From Methanobacteriota archaeon (lineage in GTDB: Archaea; Thermoplasmatota; E2; DHVEG-1), in NCBI GenBank assembly GCA_903877165.1, contig CAIRCU010000009.1:57708-121707 (forward strand): 64,000 nucleotides of DNA, in the 5' to 3' direction. This document shows, piece by piece, positions 30,216 to 40,403 of this stretch (its first letter is position 1; each line of letters begins with the position of its first letter). The notes beneath the pieces are model-generated. The model was not told the origin of the DNA, ran no database searches, and worked only from the letters and a program-made list of their open reading frames with translations. Position numbers and translations under genes: made by a program.

Positions 30216-32288
30216 TTAGGGCTGTTGTTTGTCGGAGGGTTTCGCTTCGTGGTACCCGATCTCCGGTCGGGGTTTCTGTTTGTCATCGATTTTGATGATG
30301 GGTGTGGCTTTACGCTCGGATTCCATCTCGACTTTGCCGGTGATCTTCGGGGGTTTCATGAGCCGCAGTTTCTGTAGCAGCTCTTCTTTCCCCGGGCCGA
30401 CTAAGGCGTTCTCCAAGACGTCAGTGAGGGTTTCGACCGGGATGATCTGGATTTTTTCTTTGTAGCGGTCTTCGATGAGGACGTCGTTGAGGTTCTTCTT
30501 CGGAATCAGAACGACGGTCATGCCCGCTTCGGCTGCCGCCTCGATCTTCGCGGTGACGCCGCCGATGGGCAGCACGGTGCCTCGGATGCTGATGGACCCG
30601 GTCATCGCGACGTTCTGCTTGACAGGGACGTTCTCCATCGCGGAGATGACCGCGGTGATCAGCGAGATGCTGGCGCTGTCGCCTTCGACGCCTTCGTAGG
30701 TGCCGATGAACTGGATGTGGATGTCGTGGGTGGAGATGTCGCGGCCCATGTACTTCTTGATGATCGCGGAGATGTTCTGGACGGATTCTTTAGCGATCTC
30801 CCCGAGTTTGCCGGTGGCGATGATTTTGCCTTCGGATTGGGAGCCGGCGGGGGTGACTTCTGCGACGATGGGCAGGACGAGTCCGGAGAACTCACTCATC
30901 GAGGGGTCCGCGGAGTGGACGGCGAGGCCGTTGACGACGCCGACTTCTTCGCCTTCGGTGCGGAAGGAGCGGTAGCTCTTCTGGCCTTCGAGGGCGCGGT
31001 CCGCGACCTGCTGCTCGAGTGAGCGGGCGATGAGTTTCGCTTCGATGACATGGTCCTGGGTGACGAGCTTGTCACCGCGTTCGTACGCTATGTCGCCGGC
31101 GACACGAATCAATCCGCCGAGCTCGCGGAGACGCAGTGAGAGTTTGCCTTTGCGGCCGGCGCGGCGTTGGGCTTCGTGGATGATTTCCCCGACTGCTTCT
31201 TTGTTGAAGTGCGAGATCTTGGAGTCTTTTTTGATTTCCTGGGCGACGAACCGGATGAGTTTGGTGCGGTTCTCCTCGGTGTCGTCCATGGTGCTGTACA
31301 GGTAGGTTTCGTATCCGTACCCGCGGATGCGGGAGCGTAGCGCGGGGTGCATGCCGTTGAGGGCGTCGAGGTTCCCAGCGGAAACGAGGATGAAGTCGCA
31401 GGGTGCAGGCTCGGTCTTGACCATGGCGCCGAAGCTGCGTTCAGACTGCCCGGTGATCTGGAATTTCTTCTCCTGGATCGCGGTGAGGAGGTGTTGCTGT
31501 GAGGGGAGGCTGAGGGTGTTGATTTCGTCGATGTAGAGGACGCCTTTGTGGGCGCGGTGGATCGCTCCTGCTTCGACGAGTTGGTGGGGCGGGGTTTCGA
31601 GTCCTGCGGATTGGAAGGGGTCGTGGCGGACGTCGCCGAGGAGTGCGCCGGAGTGGGCTGCGGTGGCGTCGATGAAGGGTGGGAGGTCGTTTTTCTCGTG
31701 GCCGACAAGGACTTTGGGGATCATTTGTATTTCTTTGCGTTGCGAGAGGCCGCCGCGGGCGATGATGAGGTAGATGAAGACGGCGGCGAAGATGCCGAGG
31801 AGTGCGTATTCGAGGTGTCCGGTGATGAAACCTGCGGCGATGGAGAAGACGACGATCATGAGGACGATGCTGAGCATGAAGTTGTTCTGCTGTTCGACTT
31901 TTTTCTTGGCTTGTTCGCGTTGCGCCCGGATGATGTCTTGGGCTTTGCCGGAGGGGACGACGCGGATGGTGGGGGTGTTGGTGTCCTCGTTGTTGGGGTA
32001 GACGATGATGTCTTCGAGTTCTCCTTTGGGGAGGAACTCGGTCATGGCTCTAGCGATCATGGATTTGCCGGTGCCTGGGTCGCCGATGAGCATGACGTGG
32101 CGTTTCTGCTCCGCTGCTTTCCTGATGATGTTGACGGCCTGGTCTTGTCCGATGACCTGGTCGAGGAGGGAGTCTGGGACTTTGATCTCCTCGGTGGTCT
32201 TGAATTCGACTTTAGTAATCCATTCTTTGATGGGGGGGAGGATTTCGTGTTGCTCGGGCTCCTCGCTCGCTTCGTTACTCCTTATCAT
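30216..32288 (-). CDS. lonB: Archaeal membrane-bound Lon protease (LonB)
   Basis: An ATP-dependent quality-control protease at the cytoplasmic membrane. The AAA+ domain has Walker A GDPGTGKS and Walker [10 protein letters not shown]. Two membrane helices are inserted between them ([34 protein letters not shown]), the mark of LonB. The C-terminal protease domain has the catalytic serine in EGDSASISL and lysine in [13 protein letters not shown] 32288 is preferred over the track start at 32318: AAGGA precedes it and the TATA box (CTTATATG) at about 32330 would put the transcript start near 32305. About 690 residues; the tail is charged and Pro-rich. Confidence 0.96.
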   Translation of the reverse strand: MIRSNEASEEPEQHEILPPIKEWITKVEFKTTEEIKVPDSLLDQVIGQDQAVNIIRKAAEQKRHVMLIGDPGTGKSMIARAMTEFLPKGELEDIIVYPNNEDTNTPTIRVVPSGKAQDIIRAQREQAKKKVEQQNNFMLSIVLMIVVFSIAAGFITGHLEYALLGIFAAVFIYLIIARGGLSQRKEIQMIPKVLVGHEKNDLPPFIDATAAHSGALLGDVRHDPFQSAGLETPPHQLVEAGAIHRAHKGVLYIDEINTLSLPSQQHLLTAIQEKKFQITGQSERSFGAMVKTEPAPCDFILVSAGNLDALNGMHPALRSRIRGYGYETYLYSTMDDTEENRTKLIRFVAQEIKKDSKISHFNKEAVGEIIHEAQRRAGRKGKLSLRLRELGGLIRVAGDIAYERGDKLVTQDHVIEAKLIARSLEQQVADRALEGQKSYRSFRTEGEEVGVVNGLAVHSADPSMSEFSGLVLPIVAEVTPAGSQSEGKIIATGKLGEIAKESVQNISAIIKKYMGRDISTHDIHIQFIGTYEGVEGDSASISLITAVISAMENVPVKQNVAMTGSISIRGTVLPIGGVTAKIEAAAEAGMTVVLIPKKNLNDVLIEDRYKEKIQIIPVETLTDVLENALVGPGKEELLQKLRLMKPPKITGKVEMESERKATPIIKIDDKQKPRPEIGYHEAKPSDKQQP

Positions 32289-32445
32289 ATGGTCCTTCTT
32301 TGCTGGTGAGAGAGTCACTGCATATAAGGCTTATGGATTTTGGGTTTGAATATCTGCGTCTCGTACGGTTTTTTTCCTTGGAATCCGGGTGCATTGGCTA
32401 TCGTTGCCTTTATATTGTCTGTTCTCCTACCACTTCTGTACTCCT
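32289..32445. promoter_or_regulatory. Divergent promoters for lonB and the YchF-like gene
   Basis: The minus strand carries AGCCTTATATGCAG for lonB at about 32330. The plus strand carries GCCTTTATATTGTC at about 32410, 30-35 bases before the ATG of the GTPase, which is likely leaderless. Confidence 0.5.
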
Positions 32446-33639
32446 ATGCAGCTTGGGATTGTGGGCAAACCAAACGTGGGGAAGTCAACGTTTTTTAATG
32501 CGGCGACGAAGGCGCACGCGGAGATCGCGAATTATCCGTTCACGACGATTGAGGCGAACCGCGGCGTGATGTTCATCCGCAAGCCGTGTCCCTGCCGGGA
32601 GATGCATCTGACGTGTAACCCGCATAACTCCCGATGTATCGACGGGATCCGGTTCGTGCCTATTGAGGCGCTGGACGTCGCGGGCCTGGTGCCGGATGCG
32701 CACAAAGGCCGGGGACTAGGGAACAAGTTCCTCGATGACCTGCGGCAGGCGCATGCGCTCATCCACATCGTGGATGCCTCCGGTGGCACGGATACGGAGG
32801 GAAACCCGACGGATATTGGCAGCCATGATCCCTGTGAGGACATCAAGTTCCTTGAGCGGGAGATCGATTACTGGTTGTTCGGCATCATCAAGAAGACGTG
32901 GGAGTTGAACTCGCGGAAAACCGAGCTGGAGGACAAGAAGATCGAGAAGATGCTCTCCGAGCAGCTCACCGGGCTGGGCATCAAGGAGGATCATATCACC
33001 GCCGCGATCCGCAAGCTGAACCTGGATCGGGATCGGCCTGCGTTGTGGAAGGATGATGACCTCCTGCGGTTCACGAGTTTCTTGCGCGGGTACAGCAAGC
33101 CGATGATCATCGCGCTGAACAAGAGCGACAAAGCCCCGGAGGCGCTGATGCAGAAGCTGCTGGCGCTGCCTGGCTATCATATGATTCCGACGAGCGCGGA
33201 AAGCGAGCTTGCCTTGGAGAACGCGCTGGACCATGGCGTCATCGAGTACGTCCCCGGCGCGAAGAGTTTCACCATTAAGCATCCTGAGACGTTGTCGGAG
33301 AAACAGAGGAAGGCGCTGGAGTACATCCAGACGCATGTCCTGGACAAGTACGGGTCGACGGGCGTGCACCGCTGCATCGACGAGGCGGTGCGGATGCTGG
33401 AACTTATCGTGGTGTACCCGGTCTCCGACGAGCATCACCTCACGGACAAGGAGGGCCGGGTGCTGCCGGATGCGTTCCTCGTGCCGAAGGGGACCACGGC
33501 CAAAGAGCTTGCGTACCGGGTGCATACGGACTTGGGGGATCATTTCATCCGGGCGATCGACGCACGGGCACATCGGGTCGTCGGCGCGGACCATCAGGTG
33601 AAAGACGGGGACATCATCAGCATCATCGCCGACGTCTAA
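32446..33639 (+). CDS. YchF/Obg-like GTPase with TGS domain
   Basis: A translation-associated P-loop NTPase of the OLA1/YchF-Obg group. The start is ATG 32446 (MQLGIVGKPNVGKSTFFNAA), supported by the P-loop at residue 7-14 and a TATA box about 33 bases upstream. The segment CPCREMHLTCNPHNSRC is a four-cysteine insertion typical of the archaeal branch. DVAGLVPDAHKGRGLGNKFLDDLR is the switch II region, ALNKSDKAP the G4 box, and the C-terminal TGS domain ends GADHQVKDGDIISIIAD. About 397 residues. Confidence 0.93.
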   Translation: MQLGIVGKPNVGKSTFFNAATKAHAEIANYPFTTIEANRGVMFIRKPCPCREMHLTCNPHNSRCIDGIRFVPIEALDVAGLVPDAHKGRGLGNKFLDDLRQAHALIHIVDASGGTDTEGNPTDIGSHDPCEDIKFLEREIDYWLFGIIKKTWELNSRKTELEDKKIEKMLSEQLTGLGIKEDHITAAIRKLNLDRDRPALWKDDDLLRFTSFLRGYSKPMIIALNKSDKAPEALMQKLLALPGYHMIPTSAESELALENALDHGVIEYVPGAKSFTIKHPETLSEKQRKALEYIQTHVLDKYGSTGVHRCIDEAVRMLELIVVYPVSDEHHLTDKEGRVLPDAFLVPKGTTAKELAYRVHTDLGDHFIRAIDARAHRVVGADHQVKDGDIISIIADV

Positions 33640-33787
33640 AACAAGGGGGGCGGGGTGGGCAGTTGCACATCAGGCTGCCTTGTAGTTGCACACCCAGCTA
33701 CGAAACAAGCATTTAAACACCGCAATGGTTGCTACGTCTGGGATCACTCAAACACTCATCGTCTATTAACGCTAGGAGGAGAGACGC

Positions 33788-34246
33788 ATGATTGCGAAAA
33801 AGATTAGCACGAAGACGCTATCGAAAGATTTTAAGTCCACCAGGGCTCCGGTGCAGTTCCTCGCGCTCGCCAGCTCGTCAGGGAATCGACCCGAACCCAG
33901 GAAACAACCCGTCTGCCCGCCGCCTATAGTCTGCGCACTTGATGAGGCCGCTCCGAAACAACCCCGGCACCGATTACCGGTTTCGATCCGGCCGGTCGTC
34001 ACAGTCCGCTTCTCCTTCAAGTCGCTGCGCTGGATCATCCTTGTGCTGTTCCTCTACCTGGTCATTGGAACGGCGATGATGGTCGAAGACGGCACTGACG
34101 CGATGAGGACTATTGTCATCTACAGCGTCATGGGCTTCGCGACGTTCTTCATGGCCTACTTCGGCTGGATCGTCGCCCGAGACATCCTGGAACAGTTCAG
34201 CCGGCATCGGCAGGTCCAGGATGAAGCCACTCCTGAGGCACAATAA
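33788..34246 (+). CDS. Hypothetical protein with two C-terminal membrane helices
   Basis: A 152-residue protein with a perfect AGGAGG site before the ATG and a TATA box (CATTTAAACACC) about 75 bases upstream. Residues 1-75 are basic and proline-rich with no evident fold (EPRKQPVCPPPIVC). Residues 80-130 hold two membrane helices (WIILVLFLYLVIGTAMMV, MGFATFFMAYFGWIVA). The tail is polar. I do not recognise a family. The 148-base gap before it carries two direct AGTTGCACA repeats (33661 and 33684). Confidence 0.6.
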   Translation: MIAKKISTKTLSKDFKSTRAPVQFLALASSSGNRPEPRKQPVCPPPIVCALDEAAPKQPRHRLPVSIRPVVTVRFSFKSLRWIILVLFLYLVIGTAMMVEDGTDAMRTIVIYSVMGFATFFMAYFGWIVARDILEQFSRHRQVQDEATPEAQ

Positions 34247-34310
34247 GAACTTCTGCCTCACCCCTCATCTTTTTTAATATCTCTTTCCATAACCCTTGTG
34301 TGACTGTTCT

Positions 34311-35141
34311 GTGACGATCTTTGAGAACCATCTGCATCTGCGCCGGGACGGCAGGTTCCTTGAGGCGGCCAAAGAATTCACCGTGGCGGGAGGCACGCAT
34401 CTGGTGCTGACGCAGTATCCGATGCCCAGCCTTGTTCTCACGGAGAAAAGCTACCAACCCGTGTATGCCGAGACGCTGCGGATGGCGGAGGAGATCATGG
34501 CCTCGCTTCCGGTCACCGTGTTCGTGGTCGTCGGCCCGTACCCCGTCGACTACCTGACGTTCAGGGATGCGATAGGACGCGACCAGGCGATTGTTCTGAT
34601 GAAGAAAGGCATAGATGATGCTGCCCAACTCTGCGCGGACCACCGCTGCATCGCCATCGGCGAGATCGGCCGGCCGCACTTCCCGGTCGCACCTGACGTG
34701 ATCCGTGATTCGAACGAGATCTTGCAGTACGGAATGCAGTGCGCCGCTGAAATCGGCGTCCCTGTGGTACTACATACGGAGACGACGACATCTGCGAGCT
34801 GCAAGGAGTTCGTTGAGTTCGGCCGTGCGGTCGGTCTGCGTGCGGAGGCGATCGTGAAACATTTCGCTCCGCCGCTGATCACGGCTGAAGAGAACTTTGG
34901 GCTGATGCCCTCTGTGCTTTCAAGTAAGAAGAACATCGTGACGGCTCTCACCAAAGGCTCGCGGTTCCTCATGGAGACGGACTACATCGACGATCCAAAA
35001 CGACCCGGTGTGGTCCTTGGACCGGCGACCGTGCCTACGCTTACTGCAAGTCTGCTGCAGCGAGGCGTCATGACGGAGAAACAGGCTGAGACTATCCATA
35101 CGCAAAATCCCGAAAAAACCTATCATATCATACTTCAATAA
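34311..35141 (+). CDS. TatD-related metal-dependent hydrolase (COG1831-like)
   Basis: A predicted amidohydrolase-superfamily TIM-barrel enzyme. Metal-ligand motifs are ENHLHL near the N-terminus, AIGEIGRPH, PVVLHTET, KHFAPP and METDYIDD. The track ORF starts at TTG 34296. GTG 34311 (VTIFENHLHL) is preferred, since a TATA-like TTTTTAATATCTC is about 35 bases upstream and family members begin right at this motif. About 276 residues. COG1831-type proteins are widespread in Euryarchaeota-type genomes and their substrate is unknown. Confidence 0.85.
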   Translation: MTIFENHLHLRRDGRFLEAAKEFTVAGGTHLVLTQYPMPSLVLTEKSYQPVYAETLRMAEEIMASLPVTVFVVVGPYPVDYLTFRDAIGRDQAIVLMKKGIDDAAQLCADHRCIAIGEIGRPHFPVAPDVIRDSNEILQYGMQCAAEIGVPVVLHTETTTSASCKEFVEFGRAVGLRAEAIVKHFAPPLITAEENFGLMPSVLSSKKNIVTALTKGSRFLMETDYIDDPKRPGVVLGPATVPTLTASLLQRGVMTEKQAETIHTQNPEKTYHIILQ

Positions 35142-35161
35142 AAGGAGAAATCCTTCGAGTT

Positions 35162-37426
35162 CTAATGAGCGGGTATCGTAATGGAGAGGTATCGTTTCCC
35201 GGTGTCCGGCCCTTGGCAGGACCACCAGATATTACCGTTCTGGCTCGTATGTTTCCTCCCGGAGCCGTCAGCGGCCGTGACGGTGACGAAGTCGTAGCGT
35301 GGATTGGTGCTGAAGGGCATCAGCGTGAACGTCGACGAGGCGTTAGGAGCGAGCAATTCTTGGAATCGGTCGGGGAGTGCGGCCATCAGCACTCGTGCGA
35401 AAACCTCTGTGATCTTCGGGAATTTTTGGAACACCGTCGACTGCCACAGCCGCATCAACGCTGGCGACGTCCGTGTAATCGTGGTCGTCAGACTGATATT
35501 GAACACGCCATTGGAGTAATTCGTGATCTGGAAGCGCGCGTTTTGCCCCATCAGCAGCGGTTCATGGAAAAAGAGATTCACCATGCCGTAACGGTTGCCG
35601 TCGATGCGAGATGAGAAGGTCATGACTCCCTGGTCATCTGCAAGATTGCGTGGGTCAACGGAGAAGTTCACGAGCTTGTTTGTCGTCAGAGGACCCGAGG
35701 CGTTGTACCACAGATCGTTGAGGCGGATGTGGAAGTCCTCCGTAGTGTCGCTAGTCTGCGCCCGTTTCACGCTAAAGAGCGACACGTCATAGTCAGTGGA
35801 GTCCAGGAAGTCGAGGGTACCTTGCAGGAACCAGGCATTCTCATTGCCAGGGACAGTGTATTGACCGGAAATGGTCTCGTACTCCGCGCCAAACCGATGA
35901 GAAAGGACGAGGTTTTCGCTTCCCGCAAGCATGCTATATTGTGACCGTGTGCCCCAGTCGCAGCTACTGACGTTCACGACCAGCCTGCCGGCGCCGGAGG
36001 GGCATCGGGCGGTCATGGTGAAATTGTAGGTCTGGCCAGGGACCGCAGCCGCAATCGTCCCCATGGGGAATGCATGGTACGGCTGGCCGCTACGCCCGTC
36101 CTCCTGTAGCGAGGAATTATCGGGATATTTTTCGGGGAAGGTCAGTCGCGTCGGCCCATGGACCCGCATGCCTGGGTCCGTCCACTCGACGTTCCCGGAG
36201 CGGTCGTTGCCGAAGCCGAGGATGACATTGTTTGAGGAGCCGCTTGGCGACTGCATACGGGAGTCAAAGAAGAGCTCCATAGGGTCGGTGCCGACGAGCT
36301 GGAGCGTAACGTTGGGTGAGAGCATCTTGAGGTTCATGGACTGGGTCTCGTTGTCCTGGAGTAGGACGGGAACGGCGTACCAGCCTATGGCGTCAGGGTC
36401 AAAGGTCGTAGGAACCGTCCAGGTGTGGCTGTAGCCGGATGCCCAGTGACCGCCAAAGCCACGGTCTTCCCATGCTGCTGTGGTGATGCTCGTGGCGGTG
36501 ATGTTATAGATGACGATGCGGTCCACCGATGGTTGCAGGTTCCAGTTCATCTGGGAATAGGGTGAGGAGAACGCCATGGGGTGTCCAAAGTACTGTATGG
36601 GGTTGGTTTGCCCGGTGCTCTGGTTATTCAGGTACCAATCCAAGACGTGGTTATGACCGTGGATCCATAGCTTGATCTGCGGGTTTCTCTGGAAGAGGTC
36701 CGCCCACCAGCCCATGTCCTGTTTCCCGCGGTACGGGCTGTTGCTTTCGTCTTTGGTGGTGTCCACAATGGCTTGGTGGCAGCAGATGACCGTGGTCGTC
36801 TGCGGGAACTGGCTAGTCATGAAGTTGATCCATGCGTATTCGACGGGGTGCGTCCAAGTGACGATGCCGAGCTCAGGGACGAAGAGGAAGAGGATGCCGT
36901 CGTGCATCATGGCGTACATCGGGGTGGTGATGCAGAGTTCGTCGATGAGGGCTTTCGTGAGGTTGTGCGGATCGTCGGGGTTCAGCTGGTAGTCGTCGAC
37001 ATCGTGGTTGCCGATGATGCCGAAGAAGGGGATGTGGACGTGCGAGAGGAGGACGGCGGCGAGGTTGTTGGTGTATTGGTTGACGTACCAGGGGAGACCC
37101 GTGCCGCTGACCTGTGCGGTATTGTGGTTCACAATGTCTCCGAGGTGGATGGCGAAGTCCAGTTGGTTCGTGCCGTTGGTGAGGTCCTCTGCGAGGCTGT
37201 CGAGGTGATGCGCCATCCGGTAGAGCGGGTCTTGGTACCCTGCTCCGATATGGGTGTCGGCGAATGCCGCGAAACTCAACTGAGTAGTACGGTGTGTGCC
37301 GTCATCACTCGTGCCGTACGTGATGGATCCTTGTGGTCTTGCCATGGATGCAGGTATGGTGGGCAGACACAGCACGCACGCAAGAAGCACGGTACAGAAA
37401 GTCTGATAGAGGAGTTTCCTTTCCAT
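35162..37426 (-). CDS. Secreted calcineurin-like metallophosphoesterase
   Basis: A 754-residue exported enzyme. The signal peptide is LLYQTFCTVLLACVLCLPTIPAS. The metallophosphatase motifs are complete and ordered: AFADTHIG, HLGDIVNH, IGNHDVDD, VICCHQA and LWIHGHNH, between about residues 50 and 260. The remaining 490 residues are beta-rich with sequons and include Ig- or jelly-roll-like segments (YNFTMTARCPSGAGRLVVNV). No C-terminal anchor is seen. It probably hydrolyses phosphoesters outside the cell, e.g. phosphate scavenging from nucleic acids or sugar phosphates. A TATA box (CATTAAATAG) lies about 40 bases upstream. It converges with the TatD-like gene, 20 bases apart. Confidence 0.9.
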   Translation of the reverse strand: MERKLLYQTFCTVLLACVLCLPTIPASMARPQGSITYGTSDDGTHRTTQLSFAAFADTHIGAGYQDPLYRMAHHLDSLAEDLTNGTNQLDFAIHLGDIVNHNTAQVSGTGLPWYVNQYTNNLAAVLLSHVHIPFFGIIGNHDVDDYQLNPDDPHNLTKALIDELCITTPMYAMMHDGILFLFVPELGIVTWTHPVEYAWINFMTSQFPQTTTVICCHQAIVDTTKDESNSPYRGKQDMGWWADLFQRNPQIKLWIHGHNHVLDWYLNNQSTGQTNPIQYFGHPMAFSSPYSQMNWNLQPSVDRIVIYNITATSITTAAWEDRGFGGHWASGYSHTWTVPTTFDPDAIGWYAVPVLLQDNETQSMNLKMLSPNVTLQLVGTDPMELFFDSRMQSPSGSSNNVILGFGNDRSGNVEWTDPGMRVHGPTRLTFPEKYPDNSSLQEDGRSGQPYHAFPMGTIAAAVPGQTYNFTMTARCPSGAGRLVVNVSSCDWGTRSQYSMLAGSENLVLSHRFGAEYETISGQYTVPGNENAWFLQGTLDFLDSTDYDVSLFSVKRAQTSDTTEDFHIRLNDLWYNASGPLTTNKLVNFSVDPRNLADDQGVMTFSSRIDGNRYGMVNLFFHEPLLMGQNARFQITNYSNGVFNISLTTTITRTSPALMRLWQSTVFQKFPKITEVFARVLMAALPDRFQELLAPNASSTFTLMPFSTNPRYDFVTVTAADGSGRKHTSQNGNIWWSCQGPDTGKRYLSITIPAH

Positions 37427-37613
37427 GGGAGAAAAGCCCCATTGATATTAGTACAGTCTTTCTATTTAATGGTATGTCGCTGATTCCTCCGGAAGGAGGG
37501 GTCACATCGTTGCTGGTGTGCGGAACTACTGCGGAGGGTGGATCTACTGTCTCATTCCTCTTCTGCCGGCTTACCATAAAGCTAATTAGAAAAAAGAAGG
37601 GTATACGGTTCAT

Positions 37614-38168
37614 ATGCCAATGATTCGAACCTTCATCGCGGTGGACATCACGCAAACCCCGGCGATGGCCTCGCTAGCAGAAGCAATCAAGGGCACGGGG
37701 GCCGATGTCAAGCTCGTGGAGCCGAAGAACATCCACATCACACTGAAGTTCCTTGGTGATACCGATGAGCAGATGCTGCCGGACCTTGAACACATCATCC
37801 GACAGGCCGTCTCCGGGGTCCGTCCCTTCCCCGTTTCATTGCAGGGCACCGGGGTGTTTCCCAACCGCGACTACCTCAAGGTCCTGTGGGTAGGGATACA
37901 TACTGGTGAGCAGATGGAGACCATCGGAAGCAGGATTGAGGAAGGCTGCGCGGCTCTTGGGTTCATGAAGGAGCGGCGTGCGTTCTCCCCGCATCTCACG
38001 GTCGGACGGGTGAAGACTGCGCGCAACAAGCCTCAGCTGCTCGCCGTGGTCGACCAGTTCAAGGACACCGAATTCGCCTCAGAGGAGGTCCGTGCGGTGG
38101 TGCTGAAGCGCAGCGTGCTGGCTCCTGCGGGGCCGACGTACACGACCCTGATCTCGGTGCCGTTGTGA
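37614..38168 (+). CDS. thpR: RNA 2',3'-cyclic phosphodiesterase (2'-5' RNA ligase family)
   Basis: A 2H-phosphoesterase of 184 residues. The two HxT motifs are HITLKFLG at about 42 and HLTVGRVK at about 128, with the N-terminal IRTFIAVDI typical of the family. ThpR opens RNA 2',3'-cyclic phosphates and can join tRNA halves in vitro. In many archaea it lies next to cca, as here, though a PAP2 gene intervenes. Confidence 0.94.
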   Translation: MPMIRTFIAVDITQTPAMASLAEAIKGTGADVKLVEPKNIHITLKFLGDTDEQMLPDLEHIIRQAVSGVRPFPVSLQGTGVFPNRDYLKVLWVGIHTGEQMETIGSRIEEGCAALGFMKERRAFSPHLTVGRVKTARNKPQLLAVVDQFKDTEFASEEVRAVVLKRSVLAPAGPTYTTLISVPL

Positions 38169-38175
38169 GGAAGAC

Positions 38176-38979
38176 ATGGTGAGCGTCGAACCCTGGGTGG
38201 TGGAGCTAGGGCTTCTCAATGTCATCTTGTTTATTTTCTGCCTCGTCGTTATTTTCCCGCGAGGGTGGCTGTCGCGGTTCCGCTCGAACACCAGGTACAT
38301 CGTGGTCGGGCAGCTTCCGATGATAGGATTGATCGTGGCGGTGGTCGCGCTCCAGCTGTTCGAGGTGCGGGTGCTGGATCCGCTAGCGACATCGCTGGTC
38401 GGCATGGATTTCACGCCGCTGTTCGTGTCGCTTGAGGACGGCGTGGGTCGGTGGTTCATCCAGAACTGGAATCCTACCCTGCTCACTATATTCGTATACA
38501 TATATATAGGTATATATCCTTTCTTGCTGTGGTTCACCCCGCTGTATTTCGTACTGACCAATCAGCGGCGCGCGATGACGATGTTCGCGGTCGGCTTGCT
38601 GCTCATCTATGTCGTCGCCCTGCCATTCTACCTCTTCTTCCCCGTCACCAACGTATACACCTACTTCCATGAGCCCTCCGCGCTCAACACCGTGATCCCT
38701 TCGGTGGAGCGGTTCTTCTATACGACTACGACGTCGAACAACTGCTTCCCCTCCCTGCACGTCGCCATGGCGCTCCTCATCGCTTTCAGCGTCAGCCTCA
38801 CCAGGAACCGCCGCTTCCGGATCTTCACCGCGGCCTTGGCCGTCGGCGTCATCATCTCCGTCATCTATTTAGGCATCCACTGGATAACCGACGTCATCGG
38901 AGGCGCAATCCTTTCCGTCTCCGTCTTCTTGCTCCTACGGCATGCCACCCGAGGCCCCCATGACACTACAGAATCTTGA
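38176..38979 (+). CDS. PAP2-superfamily membrane phosphatase or phosphotransferase (AUR1-like)
   Basis: A 267-residue protein with about six membrane helices. The catalytic PAP2 motifs are NNCFPSLHVAMALL (the SxxH region with nucleophile-helper His) and GIHWITDVIGG at the C-terminus (second His and Asp). The early K-x6-RP motif is not obvious, which fits the PAP2_3/AUR1-like branch of phosphoinositol transferases and lipid phosphatases. It lies 7 bases after thpR and overlaps cca by 20-38 bases, so all three appear to be one operon. A role in lipid headgroup transfer is possible. Confidence 0.82.
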   Translation: MVSVEPWVVELGLLNVILFIFCLVVIFPRGWLSRFRSNTRYIVVGQLPMIGLIVAVVALQLFEVRVLDPLATSLVGMDFTPLFVSLEDGVGRWFIQNWNPTLLTIFVYIYIGIYPFLLWFTPLYFVLTNQRRAMTMFAVGLLLIYVVALPFYLFFPVTNVYTYFHEPSALNTVIPSVERFFYTTTTSNNCFPSLHVAMALLIAFSVSLTRNRRFRIFTAALAVGVIISVIYLGIHWITDVIGGAILSVSVFLLLRHATRGPHDTTES

Positions 38980-40318
38980 AACCGACATCCTTCGTAGAAT
39001 CACGCCTTCTGCCACGGAGAGGCAGGCCGTCGCCCAGACCATCCGCGACCTCACCGCCGACGTCCAACAGCAGATCATGAAGACCGGGCTAGCCATCACC
39101 CCCACCCTCGTCGGCTCTACCGCCAAGGACACCTTCCTGCGCACCTCCCTTGACATCGACCTCTTCCTCCTCTTCCCTCCTTCTACGCCACGGGAAACGC
39201 TTGCGTCAGTCGGCCTGTCCATCGGTCGCGCCATCCTCCATGACCAGGAGGAGTGCTTCGCCGAACACCCGTACCTCCGAGGCACCTACCACGGCTACAA
39301 GACCGAGATCGTCCCCGCGTACCACATCACCAGCGCTGCGCAGAAGCTCTCCGCGGTCGACCGCACACCCCTACACACCGCGTACATCACCACGCATCTG
39401 CACGAGGATCAGAAACCAGAGGTCCGGCTCTTCAAACAGTTCCTCAAAGGTGTCGGCTGCTACGGCGCCGAAGCCGAGATCGAAGGATTCAGCGGGTACC
39501 TCTGCGAAATCCTCATCCTCTACTACCACACGTTCCACGAACTCGTACTGAGCACCGCGGACTGGACCCCGGGCGTCGTCCTCACCCTCACTCCCCAGAC
39601 ACCGCCACCCTCCTTCCCTGGTAACCCCGTCGTCTTCATTGACCCTGTCGACGCCTCACGCAACGTCGCCAGCGCCCTCGCCCCTGACACGTTCCAGCGC
39701 TTCGTCCAGGCCTGCCGCGCCTACCTCGAAAAACCCAAGCCCACCTTCTTCTTCCCCAACCCGATCCAACCCTGGCCTCTTGAGAAAATCACCAAGGCGC
39801 TACGTGACCGCGACCTGGTCGGCGTACAAATCACGAGACCTCGCATCATCCCGGAAAACCTGTACCCGCAGGTCCGCAAGACACTGCGCGCGATCCGCGA
39901 ACTGTGCGACACCTACGGCTTTACCCTCGCCGAGGCGGACTTCTTGGTCCTCGACGACCACCTTGTCTTCATCCTGCAACCCAAGACCACGGCCCTGCCT
40001 GCGACCGAGACCCACGAAGGCCCACCCGCGTCTCTAACACAGCACGTCGATGAATTTATCGCTAAATGGAAGACGAACCCGCGGACCGTCACCCCACCGT
40101 ACCTAAAGAACGGCCGCTGGTACGTCGAGATCACCCGGGAGTACCACACTCTCCCCGACCTCCTCCGGGCATGCATCCCCGCACTCAGCCTGGGCAAAGA
40201 CATCGCAGAATCCGTAAACACGGGCTTCAGCGTGCTACAGAAACCGGACCTCCTCACCCCACGACTCCAAACCTTCTGGACACAAACATTGGAGAAAAAA
40301 ATGCTGTGGGACTGGTAA
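38942..40318 (+). CDS. cca: CCA-adding tRNA nucleotidyltransferase, archaeal class I
   Basis: Adds or repairs the 3' CCA of tRNA. The nucleotidyltransferase motif is LVGSTAKDTFLRTSLDIDLFLLFP with the catalytic DxD. PAS-like and tail domains typical of archaeal CCA enzymes follow, including FLKGVGCYGAEAEIEGFSGYLCEIL and FIDPVDASRNVASAL. Length 458 is normal. The start may be ATG 38942 or ATG 38960 (MTLQNLETDIL); both lie inside the PAP2 gene end. The final LEKKMLWDW is followed by a TATA box of the next gene. Confidence 0.96.
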   Translation: MPPEAPMTLQNLETDILRRITPSATERQAVAQTIRDLTADVQQQIMKTGLAITPTLVGSTAKDTFLRTSLDIDLFLLFPPSTPRETLASVGLSIGRAILHDQEECFAEHPYLRGTYHGYKTEIVPAYHITSAAQKLSAVDRTPLHTAYITTHLHEDQKPEVRLFKQFLKGVGCYGAEAEIEGFSGYLCEILILYYHTFHELVLSTADWTPGVVLTLTPQTPPPSFPGNPVVFIDPVDASRNVASALAPDTFQRFVQACRAYLEKPKPTFFFPNPIQPWPLEKITKALRDRDLVGVQITRPRIIPENLYPQVRKTLRAIRELCDTYGFTLAEADFLVLDDHLVFILQPKTTALPATETHEGPPASLTQHVDEFIAKWKTNPRTVTPPYLKNGRWYVEITREYHTLPDLLRACIPALSLGKDIAESVNTGFSVLQKPDLLTPRLQTFWTQTLEKKMLWDW

Positions 40319-40403
40319 CCCGAGAAAAAAGGCAGCTTCACATAGATATATTTTTATGACTCAAGCGGATATGCGTACCCACGTACGTATGCACCAGGAT
40401 GGG

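Noticed and set aside
37489-37502. CCTCC-GGAA-GGAGG inverted repeat in the phosphoesterase-thpR gap
   Set aside because: Only 5-base arms, no T-run and no clear position relative to either promoter; not strong enough to list as a feature.
37305-37655. Overlapping ORFs on both strands across the phosphoesterase-thpR gap
   Set aside because: Both include known coding sequence in wrong frames and a promoter region; no fold or codon bias supports them.
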